Assembly: GCF_020166345.1 (NCBI RefSeq)
Contig: NZ_JAIUJS010000011.1
Location: forward strand, 1-64,000
DNA: 64,000 bases
Direction of reading: 5' to 3'
Origin: Winogradskyella vincentii
GTDB lineage: Bacteria > Bacteroidota > Bacteroidia > Flavobacteriales > Flavobacteriaceae
In this document: positions 1-8,981 of the stretch, in pieces
Numbering within the stretch: position 1 is the stretch's first letter
Layout of the letters: every line of letters starts with the position of its first letter
Notes under the pieces: model-generated
Told to the model about the DNA's origin: nothing
Database searches by the model: none
What the model saw: the letters and a program-made list of their open reading frames with translations, nothing else
Position numbers and translations under genes: made by a program

Positions 1-848
1 GCTTTGATGTCAATAGTCTATTGGTACAAGGCGGAGGAAGCTTGTGCGCATCGTTGGATGTAGCTGGGGCGCCAGTTCACGTAGAGGAAGAAACAGAAGC
101 TTGTACTGCTGAAGCAGGTAGGTTAAGATCAAGTAGCATATTAACGTGCTTAAGTGGTGGCGTGGCTACCATTAGTGCTAATCAAGTAGTGCCAGCTGAA
201 ATACCAACTGGTTATGAGCAATTATTTGTTTTGACAAACGCATTTAATCTAACGATATTAGATGTGTCAAGTACTCCTGAATTTGTGGTTTATCATGCTG
301 GTTTTTACAGAATTCATAGTCTTGTTTACAATCCTGATACATTGGATTTAAGTATTGTTGATTTTGGTACTACAACGGCATTTGATGTTTTACCATTGTT
401 ACAACAAGGTGGTGGTGAAATTTGTGCATCTCTTGATGCAAAAGGAACTGTAACATTGGTGTTGCCAGGTTTCTTTTGCAATATTTTTGGTGGGTATTAT
501 TTCGGAAAAGATATAAATAATGACAAAGATGTTGTGAACACATGGGTAAATCAATATGACAGTTATAATGACTTTGAAAAGGATATGCTAAATGAGTTGA
601 CAGTGACTTCTGTTTATCCAAACCCGGTAAAACAAGATTTAAACGTAAATACTATTTTGTTAGATGAAGAATCAGTTGATTATACAATTGTGGATATGCA
701 AGGAAGAATGTTAAAGCAAGGTGTTATTACTACGATGTCTAATGATTCATTTCAGATAGATATGAGCAACTTAAGTAACGGAACATATATTCTTCAACTT
801 AAATCAGAGTTCAGGAACTATACTACTAAAGTGCAGTTGCAACGATAA
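1..848 (+). CDS. Type IX-secreted surface protein, 3' part only
   Basis: The reading frame is already open at base 3, so the gene begins outside the window; the TTG at 21 is not a credible start. The visible part holds a FDV-LL-QGGG-CASLD motif twice (at the left edge and near 380-440), flanking a beta-rich unit that starts with CTAEAG, a repeat style I know from large flavobacterial surface proteins. The last ~80 residues have the layout of the type A type IX secretion sorting domain: VYPNP, then VDMQGR, then GTYILQL and a basic end. The product is therefore probably exported by the Por/T9SS machinery and anchored or released at the cell surface. Ligand or activity cannot be told. Confidence 0.85.
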   Translation, partial: FDVNSLLVQGGGSLCASLDVAGAPVHVEEETEACTAEAGRLRSSSILTCLSGGVATISANQVVPAEIPTGYEQLFVLTNAFNLTILDVSSTPEFVVYHAGFYRIHSLVYNPDTLDLSIVDFGTTTAFDVLPLLQQGGGEICASLDAKGTVTLVLPGFFCNIFGGYYFGKDINNDKDVVNTWVNQYDSYNDFEKDMLNELTVTSVYPNPVKQDLNVNTILLDEESVDYTIVDMQGRMLKQGVITTMSNDSFQIDMSNLSNGTYILQLKSEFRNYTTKVQLQR

Positions 849-870
849 CTTATTATCTAGAATAGATTTA

Positions 871-899
871 AAGCCACTAGTTTTCTAGTGGCTTTTTTT
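871..899. terminator. Bidirectional intrinsic terminator
   Basis: A perfect 10-base stem (AAGCCACTAG / CTAGTGGCTT) with a TTTT loop is followed by a T-run. It sits between two convergent genes and can serve both strands. Confidence 0.85.
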
Positions 900-2649
900 A
901 TTTGTTTAATACTCGATATACAGGGTATTGCATGTGGGCTTTCTCATAATTTCCACTTTGTTTATGTATCCAATCTAATTGCGCATACCAGTTCTCTGCA
1001 AATTCTTTATCAAATGTTTTTCTGAGGTTAAAATCAATCTGCAGTTTTGGATTTGCTCTTAAGACTAAATTTGCTCTGTCCTCCCATACATAAGGAGAAA
1101 ATCCTTCTTTTTGCTGTAATATTGTATCGAAAAAATTCCAATTAAAGAAAGAATCAATAGCTGTAGGTTCCAAAGTTTCTATAAGATATCTAATTGAAGG
1201 TTGATCAGTGTAAATTAGATAATCATCCTTTCTGAATTTAATTTCCACAATGGATGACTTTACTTTTGTGGCGTAGTGTGAATAGTGTCCTTCATAAGGT
1301 GATCTTCGGGTTTTGTAGTCATCAATTTTATAAGATTCTACCTCTATAATTGTATCATTTTCTAATTGTGATAATTCTACATCATTTAATTGAACAAGGT
1401 CAATTACATTATGCCATCCCTGAGGAATTATATATGCTTTGGGTATTTCAATTTCTGAGTTTGATTTAAAGTAATTACGATATTTAACAGGCTTTTCAAA
1501 TGGTTTTGTTCTGTCATATTTTAATCTTTGTTTTCCGGTTAGCTCGCTGGGTATCATAAAACCTTCAAATCCTTTAAAATTTAAAGTTGAAGACTTTGTA
1601 GTATCAATACTCCAGGTTAAAGGGTAGGTCCCACCAGCAGACCAAGTTTTTAATTGTTTATTTCTTAGTGCTTTGATTTGATCACCTTCTTCCTCAATAA
1701 TTTCAATCATACTTACCATAAGCTCGTACGTTCCTTCAACCCTTTGTTGATATGGTTTTAGCATGTGGGTTTCAATCATCATACCGAGTGTATTAAATAG
1801 TGTGGTATAACCAGTGGAGTAACGTGGTGAATCCATAAATTGAGAAAAACCAGATTCTGGTGTTCTGTTAAATACATTTACATAAGGTGTAATGTCCCAA
1901 GTTTTTTCTTTCAATTTTTCTTCCAGATTAGGCATCATTTTATCATTGATATACTTGCCCAAAACACCACCCATTTTATTGTGTTGTGTAAAAAGATGCG
2001 TAAGTGTGTATTGATAATCAGCGCCATTACTAACATGATTATCAATAAAAACATCTGGTTTTACCAAATGAAATATTTGAGTAAATGTGCGAGCATTTTT
2101 ACTGTCGGATTTTATAAAATCTCTATTTAAATCATAGTTGCGAGCATTTCCTCTAAAGCCATATTCTTTAGGTCCATTTTGGTTTGTACGCGTTCCGGAA
2201 TTTCGGTTAAGACTACCACCAACATTATAGATTGGGATTGTCACTAATATTGTTTTTTCTGGTTTATCAATTTTATTTTGAACGATATCCCTGAAGAGCA
2301 TCATTGTAGCATCAATGCCATCTGACTCACCAGGATGAATTCCATTGTTTATTAATAAAATTCTATTTGTATCTCTTAACTTGTCAAAATCATCTCCAGT
2401 ACCATTAGTGTTCAGTGTAACAAGGTGCAATGGTTTTCCCGAATCCGTTTCTCCAATAGGTTTTATTGTTATTTCATTATAGGATTCTGCCAAGTCAGAA
2501 TAGAATTGAATTGTCTGATCGTAAGTAGCAGTTTCAAGCCCCTTACTTTCTTCAAATATTGTAATGAAAGATTGTGATTTATCATTATTGGAATCTTTAG
2601 AACAAGACACTATAATTAGACATATAAATAGAAGTTTTTTCATATTCAT
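898..2649 (-). CDS. M14-family zinc carboxypeptidase lipoprotein
   Basis: A 583-residue predicted exported lipoprotein: a short signal with lipobox IVSC and Cys16. M14 zinc-site residues are visible: HPGES (His105, Glu108) and a later IDNH (His205), with the substrate-binding stretch NYDLNRD (171-177) between them. The first ~350 residues form the peptidase domain; the rest probably forms accessory beta structure. M14 enzymes remove C-terminal residues from peptides or act on cell-wall peptides; the substrate here is unknown. ATG at 2649 is used, though the second Met two codons later gives an equally good signal peptide. The gene stands alone and ends in the terminator shared with its convergent neighbour. 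Confidence 0.85.
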   Translation of the reverse strand: MNMKKLLFICLIIVSCSKDSNNDKSQSFITIFEESKGLETATYDQTIQFYSDLAESYNEITIKPIGETDSGKPLHLVTLNTNGTGDDFDKLRDTNRILLINNGIHPGESDGIDATMMLFRDIVQNKIDKPEKTILVTIPIYNVGGSLNRNSGTRTNQNGPKEYGFRGNARNYDLNRDFIKSDSKNARTFTQIFHLVKPDVFIDNHVSNGADYQYTLTHLFTQHNKMGGVLGKYINDKMMPNLEEKLKEKTWDITPYVNVFNRTPESGFSQFMDSPRYSTGYTTLFNTLGMMIETHMLKPYQQRVEGTYELMVSMIEIIEEEGDQIKALRNKQLKTWSAGGTYPLTWSIDTTKSSTLNFKGFEGFMIPSELTGKQRLKYDRTKPFEKPVKYRNYFKSNSEIEIPKAYIIPQGWHNVIDLVQLNDVELSQLENDTIIEVESYKIDDYKTRRSPYEGHYSHYATKVKSSIVEIKFRKDDYLIYTDQPSIRYLIETLEPTAIDSFFNWNFFDTILQQKEGFSPYVWEDRANLVLRANPKLQIDFNLRKTFDKEFAENWYAQLDWIHKQSGNYEKAHMQYPVYRVLNK

Positions 2650-2774
2650 AAAAATGACGAAAGGTTAAACGTTTCAATATCAAACATAAAGATTTTAATG
2701 CACAAAAACTCATTTGAAACTAATTTTCAAATAATAAAAAAGAGTAATTTTACACCACTTTCAAAAAACTAAAA

Positions 2775-3707
2775 ATGCAACAGACAACAGACACAATTTT
2801 GATGGTTCGCCCAGTAAATTTTAGGAAGAATGAACAAACTGCTGTAAACAATTATTTTCAGGAGGATATGTCATTGAAGAATACTGAAATTAATACAAAG
2901 GCTCAAGAGGAATTTGATGGGTTTGTGAAAAAATTGAGAGCGGTAGGTATTAATGTTATCGTTGTAAGTGATGATGTGTTAATGGATACACCAGATTCAA
3001 TATTTCCTAATAATTGGGTTAGTTTTCATAGTAATGGTGATGTTGCAATTTATCCTATGTTTGCGGAAAATAGAAGGCTTGAAAGAAGAGATGAAATTTT
3101 CATGAAATTAGAAGAAGAAGGTTTTAAAATTGAAAATATTGTTGATTATACTTCGGCTGAGGAAGAAGGGGTTTTTTTAGAGGGTACTGGAAGTATTTTA
3201 ATGGATAGGGTTAATCAAAAGGCATATTGTGCATTATCTCCAAGAGCAGATGAAGAATTATTTATAGAGTTTTGTGAAGATTTTGAATATTTCCCAGTGA
3301 TTTTTAATGCCAATCAAACGGTTAATGGAGAGCGTTTACCCATCTATCATACAAATGTTATGATGTGCTTGGCTGAAAACTTTGCTGTAATTTGTTTGGA
3401 CTCAATTGATGATAAAAAGGAGAGAAAAAATGTTATTAAACATTTAAAGCAAACCAATAAGGAGGTAATTTCTATTACGGAAGAACAGATGCATCAATTT
3501 GCTGGTAATATGCTTCAATTAAGAGGCGAAAATGATCAGCGTTATTTAGTAATGAGTGGTGCAGCACATAAAAGCCTATCTAAAGATCAAATTGCAAAAA
3601 TTGAAAAACATTGCCCAATTATATCAAGTTCCTTAGATACTATTGAAACATGTGGTGGTGGCAGTGCAAGATGTATGATGGCTGAGGTGTTTTTGCCTAA
3701 ACACTAG
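2775..3707 (+). CDS. ctlX: Citrulline-utilisation hydrolase CtlX (amidinotransferase fold)
   Basis: A 310-residue cytosolic protein of the arginine deiminase/amidinotransferase superfamily. Recognised by the N-terminal RPVNF, the FPNNWVSFH block near residue 75 and the C-terminal GGGSARCM, where Cys300 is the likely nucleophile. CtlX-type proteins are thought to hydrolyse a guanidino or ureido group in citrulline/arginine breakdown, but no arginine-pathway gene lies next to it, so the substrate is inferred from family only. The start ATG follows an AT-rich leader without a Shine-Dalgarno site, as is usual in this phylum. Its stop overlaps the convergent downstream gene by four bases. Confidence 0.8.
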   Translation: MQQTTDTILMVRPVNFRKNEQTAVNNYFQEDMSLKNTEINTKAQEEFDGFVKKLRAVGINVIVVSDDVLMDTPDSIFPNNWVSFHSNGDVAIYPMFAENRRLERRDEIFMKLEEEGFKIENIVDYTSAEEEGVFLEGTGSILMDRVNQKAYCALSPRADEELFIEFCEDFEYFPVIFNANQTVNGERLPIYHTNVMMCLAENFAVICLDSIDDKKERKNVIKHLKQTNKEVISITEEQMHQFAGNMLQLRGENDQRYLVMSGAAHKSLSKDQIAKIEKHCPIISSSLDTIETCGGGSARCMMAEVFLPKH

Positions 3708-4333
3708 TCTAATTTGTTAAATATATAACCACCTTTTTCTGCTCCCCATACGTGGTTACCATCAGCATCAAAACCACGATCCCACGAAATAATTTTATCC
3801 TCTAATATTTCTACTTCACTTTGTGCATAGGATGCCCCTCTTAATGAACTGGCACAAGGCTTATCACCTGTTTTGCCATTAAAATGATTTGGCCCAATAC
3901 GTTTTAAAACAACTTCGCATCCACTTTTTAGAGAAATATCATTAATTGAAATAGAGTCAAAAGCTTTTAGGTTCTTCCATTTTCCTATCCAAAGTGAGTC
4001 TGCATTTAAAGTATATACTTCAGAAATAAATGTACTATCATTAACTCTTTTTACCTCATAAATTCTTTGGCGATATGGTTTGTTCTGCATACTGTTCAAG
4101 GCTTGCTCAACATATAAGAAATTACCTTTATCTTCCCAGATAGGATACATGTGCAATGATATATTAAAATATGTGGAGTCCACTTGAGATTGAATTTCAG
4201 AGTTAAATGACCCTTGCATCATCGTGAACAACTCCGATAAATCTTTATCTGCTTTAAGCTCTTCTGGAGTGTTGTTTTTGCAACTAAAAATAAGACCAAT
4301 AAAAAGGAATATAATGGCAATAGATTGTCTCAT
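3704..4333 (-). CDS. CpcT/CpeT-family lipoprotein
   Basis: A 209-residue lipoprotein (signal ending IFSC, Cys18). The body matches the CpeT/CpcT pattern: MMQGSF near residue 38, PIW then YVEQA near 65-78, KPYRQRIY near 85-92, a GC near 137-138, and SWDRGFDADG followed by WGAEKGGY at the end. In cyanobacteria this fold attaches bilins to phycobiliproteins; in Bacteroidota there are no phycobilisomes, so the role here is unknown, perhaps binding a small hydrophobic molecule in the envelope. It may share a transcript with nothing: the upstream kinase gene ends 36 bases away on the same strand and starts far off. Confidence 0.75.
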   Translation of the reverse strand: MRQSIAIIFLFIGLIFSCKNNTPEELKADKDLSELFTMMQGSFNSEIQSQVDSTYFNISLHMYPIWEDKGNFLYVEQALNSMQNKPYRQRIYEVKRVNDSTFISEVYTLNADSLWIGKWKNLKAFDSISINDISLKSGCEVVLKRIGPNHFNGKTGDKPCASSLRGASYAQSEVEILEDKIISWDRGFDADGNHVWGAEKGGYIFNKLD

Positions 4334-4368
4334 GTAAATTAAAGTTAACTCCCTAAATATATTAAAAG

Positions 4369-6420
4369 TTATGTGGTAGGAGCTTGTTTTGGCAGTTCAA
4401 TGAAGAATTTACTACCAACATTTAGTGTGCTTTCTACCCAAATTCTACCATTATTCAATTCTACCAAATCTTTAGCAATTGTGAGGCCTAGACCAGTACC
4501 TTTTTCATTTTTGGTACCTATAGTTGTGAAGTTTTTATTAGCCTTAAAAAGTTTGTCTAGATTTTCTCTAGAGATTCCAACACCTGTATCTTCAACACAG
4601 ATAAGAGCTTTGCCATTAACATCTTGGTTTGAAACTGTAATTACATCACCTGTTCTACTAAATTTCACGGCATTGGTAATTAAATTTTGAATAACAATTT
4701 CAATCATACTTCTATCGGCATAAACAAAATCTCTTTGAGATTCATCGATAAGTACAATGCGTTTGTCCTCTAATTTTTGTTCTACTAAGGCAATCTTATT
4801 TTGGAATACCTCTTGAATATTGAAGTGTTCTTGTTTTGGTTCTAAATTTTGTAGTTGTGATTTAGACCAATTAAGCAGATTAAAAAGAAGTGCTGAAGCA
4901 TTATTTGCATTCTCGCTTAACTCAGGTATTAGATCGTTGAACTCTTCTCTAGAGATGCTATCCTCTTTCAATAAATCTAAAAATGCTTTAATTGAAGAAA
5001 TGGAATCTTTTAAATCGTGGGACACAATTGAGAATAACTTATCCTTAACTTGATTTACTTCTTCTAGATGATGCGTTTGTTCTAGAATTGCATCATTTCT
5101 AATTTTCTCAAGTTCTAATTCTTCTTTTTGCTCATTTACTTTTTTCTTATAGCCAGATAATTTTACAAGGCTGTAGATTAATAGTCCAGAGAGTAATAAT
5201 AAAGCAAGAATTCCTCCATAAAAATATAGAGGATTCTTGCTAAACCAATTGTCTTTACCATCATTAGGTTGGATGGTATTTTCGCTATCAACAAAAGGAT
5301 CATTGTCTTCAATATCTAAAGGTTCTAATTCTGTAGGGTAAACGGGTTGTTCTTCTTTAGATAGTTCGTCTTTTAAATCGTAATATTTATTCTGCCAAAA
5401 AAATGCATTCTGGTAATAACCTCGTGTAGAATCTAATGCAATATGTAGTTTGTAATTCTCTAAAAGTTCTGTCTTATTGTCTATTTTTTGGGCTATAGTA
5501 TAGGCCTCGTTGAGTTGTAATTCTGCTAGTTTTACTTTTCTACGTTGTAAGTTTAAATTTCCAATAGCATTGAGAGTCCTTAGTAACCCTTCTTCATTAC
5601 CTTGTCTACGATTGTATTGTAGCCCTTCTACAAGTAAAGAGGAAGCCTTGTCATATTCTTTAAACTTTAAATACTCGCTACCGAGTTTGGGCAATATTTC
5701 TCCTCTTAATTCTTGATCAGAATCAGGAAGAATCAGATCTAGAACCTTCTCGTAATATTCTATGGCTTTGCGATGTTCTTTCCTAAGCGAATATAAATCT
5801 GCTATATTTTTAGTTGAACTTTTAATACCATCAAAATCATCAATCTGCTTTCTAATAGCTAGAGCTTTAAAATTAAAATCTATTGCCTTGTCGATTTGAT
5901 TGGTTTTAAAATAAGCTTCGGCTAAATTATTGTATGCGGAACTTAATTCACCCTTAAGACCCTTTTCCTCAAATATGTCAATTGCTGATAGCGAATTTCT
6001 AAGTCCAACTGCATAGTTGCCTCTTTTTATCTCTATCAGTCCAATACTGTTACTCACTTTGGCAACACCTAAAGAATCTTTTATTTGTAGAAAGTACTGA
6101 CGTGATTTGTTATAATTATCAATGGCATTGAAATAGTCATTTTTTTGAGTGTAGATAAGTGCTCTGTAATAACTGCTCTCAGCAAGTCCTTTTAGATAAT
6201 TTAAGTCTTCTGATAGTTTGGAGGTTCGGTTGACATAGAGCATTGCTTTTTTATAATCTTCAATGTCATATAATTCATTGATGAGTTCAATTGACAAATC
6301 TACCTTAGTAGAATCTTGGTCTTGAAATGCCAACTGTACGGTAAGATTATCTATTCTCTCATTTTGGGCAAAACCTGAAAATGAGACAACAAATAACAAC
6401 AATGTCAGTATCCACCTCAT
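4369..6420 (-). CDS. TPR-containing sensor histidine kinase
   Basis: 683 residues: signal peptide (1-19), a periplasmic tetratricopeptide-like region (about 50-340), an acidic spacer, one membrane helix (399-420), a coiled coil (425-460), then a complete kinase core. The phospho-acceptor is His468 in IVSHDLKDS; the ATPase domain has Asn583 in the N box, DTGVG (611-615) and GTGLGL (641-646). All catalytic motifs are intact. No response regulator gene is adjacent, so the partner is unknown. This is the common Bacteroidota architecture in which periplasmic TPRs sense a protein or peptide signal and pass it to a cytosolic kinase. Confidence 0.9.
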   Translation of the reverse strand: MRWILTLLLFVVSFSGFAQNERIDNLTVQLAFQDQDSTKVDLSIELINELYDIEDYKKAMLYVNRTSKLSEDLNYLKGLAESSYYRALIYTQKNDYFNAIDNYNKSRQYFLQIKDSLGVAKVSNSIGLIEIKRGNYAVGLRNSLSAIDIFEEKGLKGELSSAYNNLAEAYFKTNQIDKAIDFNFKALAIRKQIDDFDGIKSSTKNIADLYSLRKEHRKAIEYYEKVLDLILPDSDQELRGEILPKLGSEYLKFKEYDKASSLLVEGLQYNRRQGNEEGLLRTLNAIGNLNLQRRKVKLAELQLNEAYTIAQKIDNKTELLENYKLHIALDSTRGYYQNAFFWQNKYYDLKDELSKEEQPVYPTELEPLDIEDNDPFVDSENTIQPNDGKDNWFSKNPLYFYGGILALLLLSGLLIYSLVKLSGYKKKVNEQKEELELEKIRNDAILEQTHHLEEVNQVKDKLFSIVSHDLKDSISSIKAFLDLLKEDSISREEFNDLIPELSENANNASALLFNLLNWSKSQLQNLEPKQEHFNIQEVFQNKIALVEQKLEDKRIVLIDESQRDFVYADRSMIEIVIQNLITNAVKFSRTGDVITVSNQDVNGKALICVEDTGVGISRENLDKLFKANKNFTTIGTKNEKGTGLGLTIAKDLVELNNGRIWVESTLNVGSKFFIELPKQAPTT

Positions 6421-7035
6421 GCTGGGGAGATGTTACAGAGAATTGTGTTGTTTTGGGTAGAAAAACTTTTATACTGATATACAAAATGTAAGTTCACACA
6501 AAACAAAATCAACCTAGTTAATGTTTGTTCCTTAAGCCTCATCAAAGTTTGGGACGTTTGTTAATAGCCTACCAAAAATGCATCAATGCTGTCAAAATCA
6601 CTAATTATCGGGATTTAATACCAATAAATTAGATAAAAGGGCAGATGAAAATCACTAAAAAAAAGCTAAATCGACCAACGGTAAAAAACATAGAAAAACT
6701 ACCGTTTTATCGATGAAATGCACGTTTCTTTTAATTGTCTATTTTACAGTAAGTTAGGTCTTTGGTGGTTGGAAGATGCATATATTTATTGTGATAAATA
6801 AACTTGAATAAAAAAATCAATTATTAGACTAATTCTTGTCAAAATTTCATGTGGTTTTCATCATTGACTAGAATTGCAAAATCCTACCGAGCATGAGCTT
6901 TGATTTCATGATTTAAAAAAGACAGAACTCATATACTTTTAATTAGAAGTTTTTGTCTTTTATGGCACAGATTGATTTTAAGCATTAGTGTTGGCAATTT
7001 ATGCAATGCTTCTAATATTAAAACAATTAATCTGC
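6421..7035. other. Long intergenic region with two dyads
   Basis: No convincing ORF lies in this stretch between the divergent kinase and argS genes. Two dyads stand out. AACGGTA at 6677-6683 pairs with TACCGTT at 6700-6706 across an A-rich loop. Near 6916-6962 an A-rich GACAGAACT arm faces AGTTTTTGTC, ending in a T-run like a weak terminator on the + strand. The region could hold an unannotated small RNA or long regulatory leaders; I see no tRNA. Confidence 0.4.
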
Positions 7036-7043
7036 TATCTTTG
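7036..7043 (+). promoter_or_regulatory. Likely argS promoter, -7 box TATCTTTG
   Basis: An exact match to the Bacteroidota -7 consensus TAnnTTTG, 32 bases before the argS start. The -33 element is not clear. Confidence 0.55.
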
Positions 7044-7075
7044 CAGGCGTTTAGAAACACAATATTAAACTTAAA

Positions 7076-8851
7076 ATGAATCTTCAGGAAACTTTAGAAA
7101 TACAAGTTAAAGAAGCAGTGCAAAAATTGTTTCAAGCTGAACTGCCATCAGTTGAATTTCAATCAACACGCAAGGAGTTTGCTGGTGATATTACCGTAGT
7201 AGTTTTTCCAATGCTTCGTGTAGTAAAAGGCAATCCTGTAGTAATAGGTGAGCAAATCGGAGAATATTTGAAATCAAACCTGGATTTGGTTAAAGACTTT
7301 AATGTTGTTAAAGGATTTCTGAATGTTGAAATTGATGACTCGTACTATCTGGATTTCTTAAATGCTATAAAGGATAAGGGTAATTATGGTTATGTTGATA
7401 GATTAGATGAAGGAGCTGTAATGGTAGAATATTCTTCGCCAAATACAAACAAGCCATTACACTTAGGGCATGTTAGAAATGTATTATTAGGATATAGTGT
7501 CTCTGAAATATTGAAAGCATCTGGTAAAAAAGTTTATAAAACTCAAATTATCAATGATAGAGGAATACATATTTGTAAAAGTATGTTGGCCTGGAAACGT
7601 TTTGGAAATGGTGAAACACCTCAGACTACTGGATTAAAAGGAGATAAACTCGTTGGAAATTATTACGTAGAATTTGATAAAGCCTATAAAGCAGAGATTT
7701 CTGAATTGGTAAATAAAGGACAATCGGAAGATGATGCTAAAAAGAATGCTCCAATTTTGTTGGAAGCACAAGAAATGTTACGTAAATGGGAAGCTGGAGA
7801 TGAAGAGGTAGTGGCATTATGGAAAACTATGAACCAATGGGTATATGATGGTTTTGAAGCAACCTATAAAGCCATTGGAGTAGATTTTGACGCTTATTAT
7901 TATGAAAGTGACACCTATCTTTTAGGCAAGGAGTTTATCGCCGAAGGATTAACAACAGGTGTGTTTTTTAAGAAGAAGGATGGTTCTGTTTGGTGCGATT
8001 TAACCGAAGATGGATTAGACGAAAAAATAGTTTTAAGAAGTGATGGTACAGCTGTCTATATGACACAAGATATAGGTACTGCGATTCAGCGATTAAAGGA
8101 TTACCCAGATGTTGGAGGTATGGTTTATACCGTAGGTAATGAGCAAGACTATCATTTTAAAGTATTGTTTTTAATCTTAAAGAAGCTTGGTTTTGAATGG
8201 GCAAAGAATTTATATCATTTAAGTTATGGTATGGTAGATTTACCAAGTGGTAAAATGAAGAGTAGGGAAGGTACTGTAGTTGATGCTGATGATTTAATAC
8301 AAGAAATGGCGGATACTGCTGAAGAGATTTCTAAAGAACTTGGGAAGCTTGATGATTATAATGAAAATGAAAAGAAAGCTCTATACAAAACTATAGGTCT
8401 TGGTGCATTAAAATATTTCATTTTAAAAGTTGATCCTAAGAAAAGAATCTTGTTTGATCCTAAAGAATCTATAGATTTTCAAGGGAATACAGGACCGTTT
8501 ATTCAATATACATATGCAAGGATCCAATCTATACTGAGAAAATCAAAGGAGTCTGGAAATACAGAGGTATTGGATATTTCGCTTCATGAAAAGGAGAAAC
8601 AGTTGTTAAAACAATTGGAGTTATTCCCTGAAGTGATACAAAACGCAGCGACACAACACAGTCCTGCTTTAATTGCAAACTACACATACGACTTGGTTAA
8701 AGATTTCAATTCCTTCTATCAAAATGTTTCAATTTTGGGAGCTGATTCAGATAAGGAAAAAACATTTAGAGTAGCTTTATCCAGAACTGTTGGTCAAACT
8801 ATAAAAAATGCTTTCAGTATTCTGGGAATAGATGTTCCTGAACGCATGTAA
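7076..8851 (+). CDS. argS: Arginyl-tRNA synthetase
   Basis: A class I aminoacyl-tRNA synthetase of 591 residues, normal length. It has the arginine-specific N-terminal domain (1-85), the HIGH-type signature HLGH (129-132) after PNTNKP, the KMSKS-type signature KMKS (393-396), and the helical anticodon-binding DALR domain from about 470 to the end. It charges tRNA-Arg in the cytosol. The gene is monocistronic by spacing, with its own -7 box upstream. Nothing unusual in the sequence. Confidence 0.97.
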   Translation: MNLQETLEIQVKEAVQKLFQAELPSVEFQSTRKEFAGDITVVVFPMLRVVKGNPVVIGEQIGEYLKSNLDLVKDFNVVKGFLNVEIDDSYYLDFLNAIKDKGNYGYVDRLDEGAVMVEYSSPNTNKPLHLGHVRNVLLGYSVSEILKASGKKVYKTQIINDRGIHICKSMLAWKRFGNGETPQTTGLKGDKLVGNYYVEFDKAYKAEISELVNKGQSEDDAKKNAPILLEAQEMLRKWEAGDEEVVALWKTMNQWVYDGFEATYKAIGVDFDAYYYESDTYLLGKEFIAEGLTTGVFFKKKDGSVWCDLTEDGLDEKIVLRSDGTAVYMTQDIGTAIQRLKDYPDVGGMVYTVGNEQDYHFKVLFLILKKLGFEWAKNLYHLSYGMVDLPSGKMKSREGTVVDADDLIQEMADTAEEISKELGKLDDYNENEKKALYKTIGLGALKYFILKVDPKKRILFDPKESIDFQGNTGPFIQYTYARIQSILRKSKESGNTEVLDISLHEKEKQLLKQLELFPEVIQNAATQHSPALIANYTYDLVKDFNSFYQNVSILGADSDKEKTFRVALSRTVGQTIKNAFSILGIDVPERM

Positions 8852-8902
8852 TTCTTTAATAACAGGCGGTGCAATACATATTTTAACCATTTTGTGGATA
8901 GA

Positions 8903-8941
8903 AAAATGCCACGATTTTCGTATCTTTACTAATGGCATTTT
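8903..8941. promoter_or_regulatory. Dyad enclosing a TATCTTTA box
   Basis: AAAATGCC (8903-8910) and GGCATTTT (8934-8941) form an inverted repeat around TATCTTTA (8921-8928), a near match to the -7 consensus. It can be the promoter of the following gene with an operator-like dyad, or the terminator of argS. Confidence 0.4.
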
Positions 8942-8981
8942 ATAAAAATCTATAGTATTGTTTAATCTAAAAAATGCAGTT

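Noticed and set aside
21..848. First gene as a complete ORF starting at the TTG at 21
   Set aside because: The frame is open to the window edge and the sequence before the TTG continues the repeated FDV-LL-QGGG motif, so the start lies outside.
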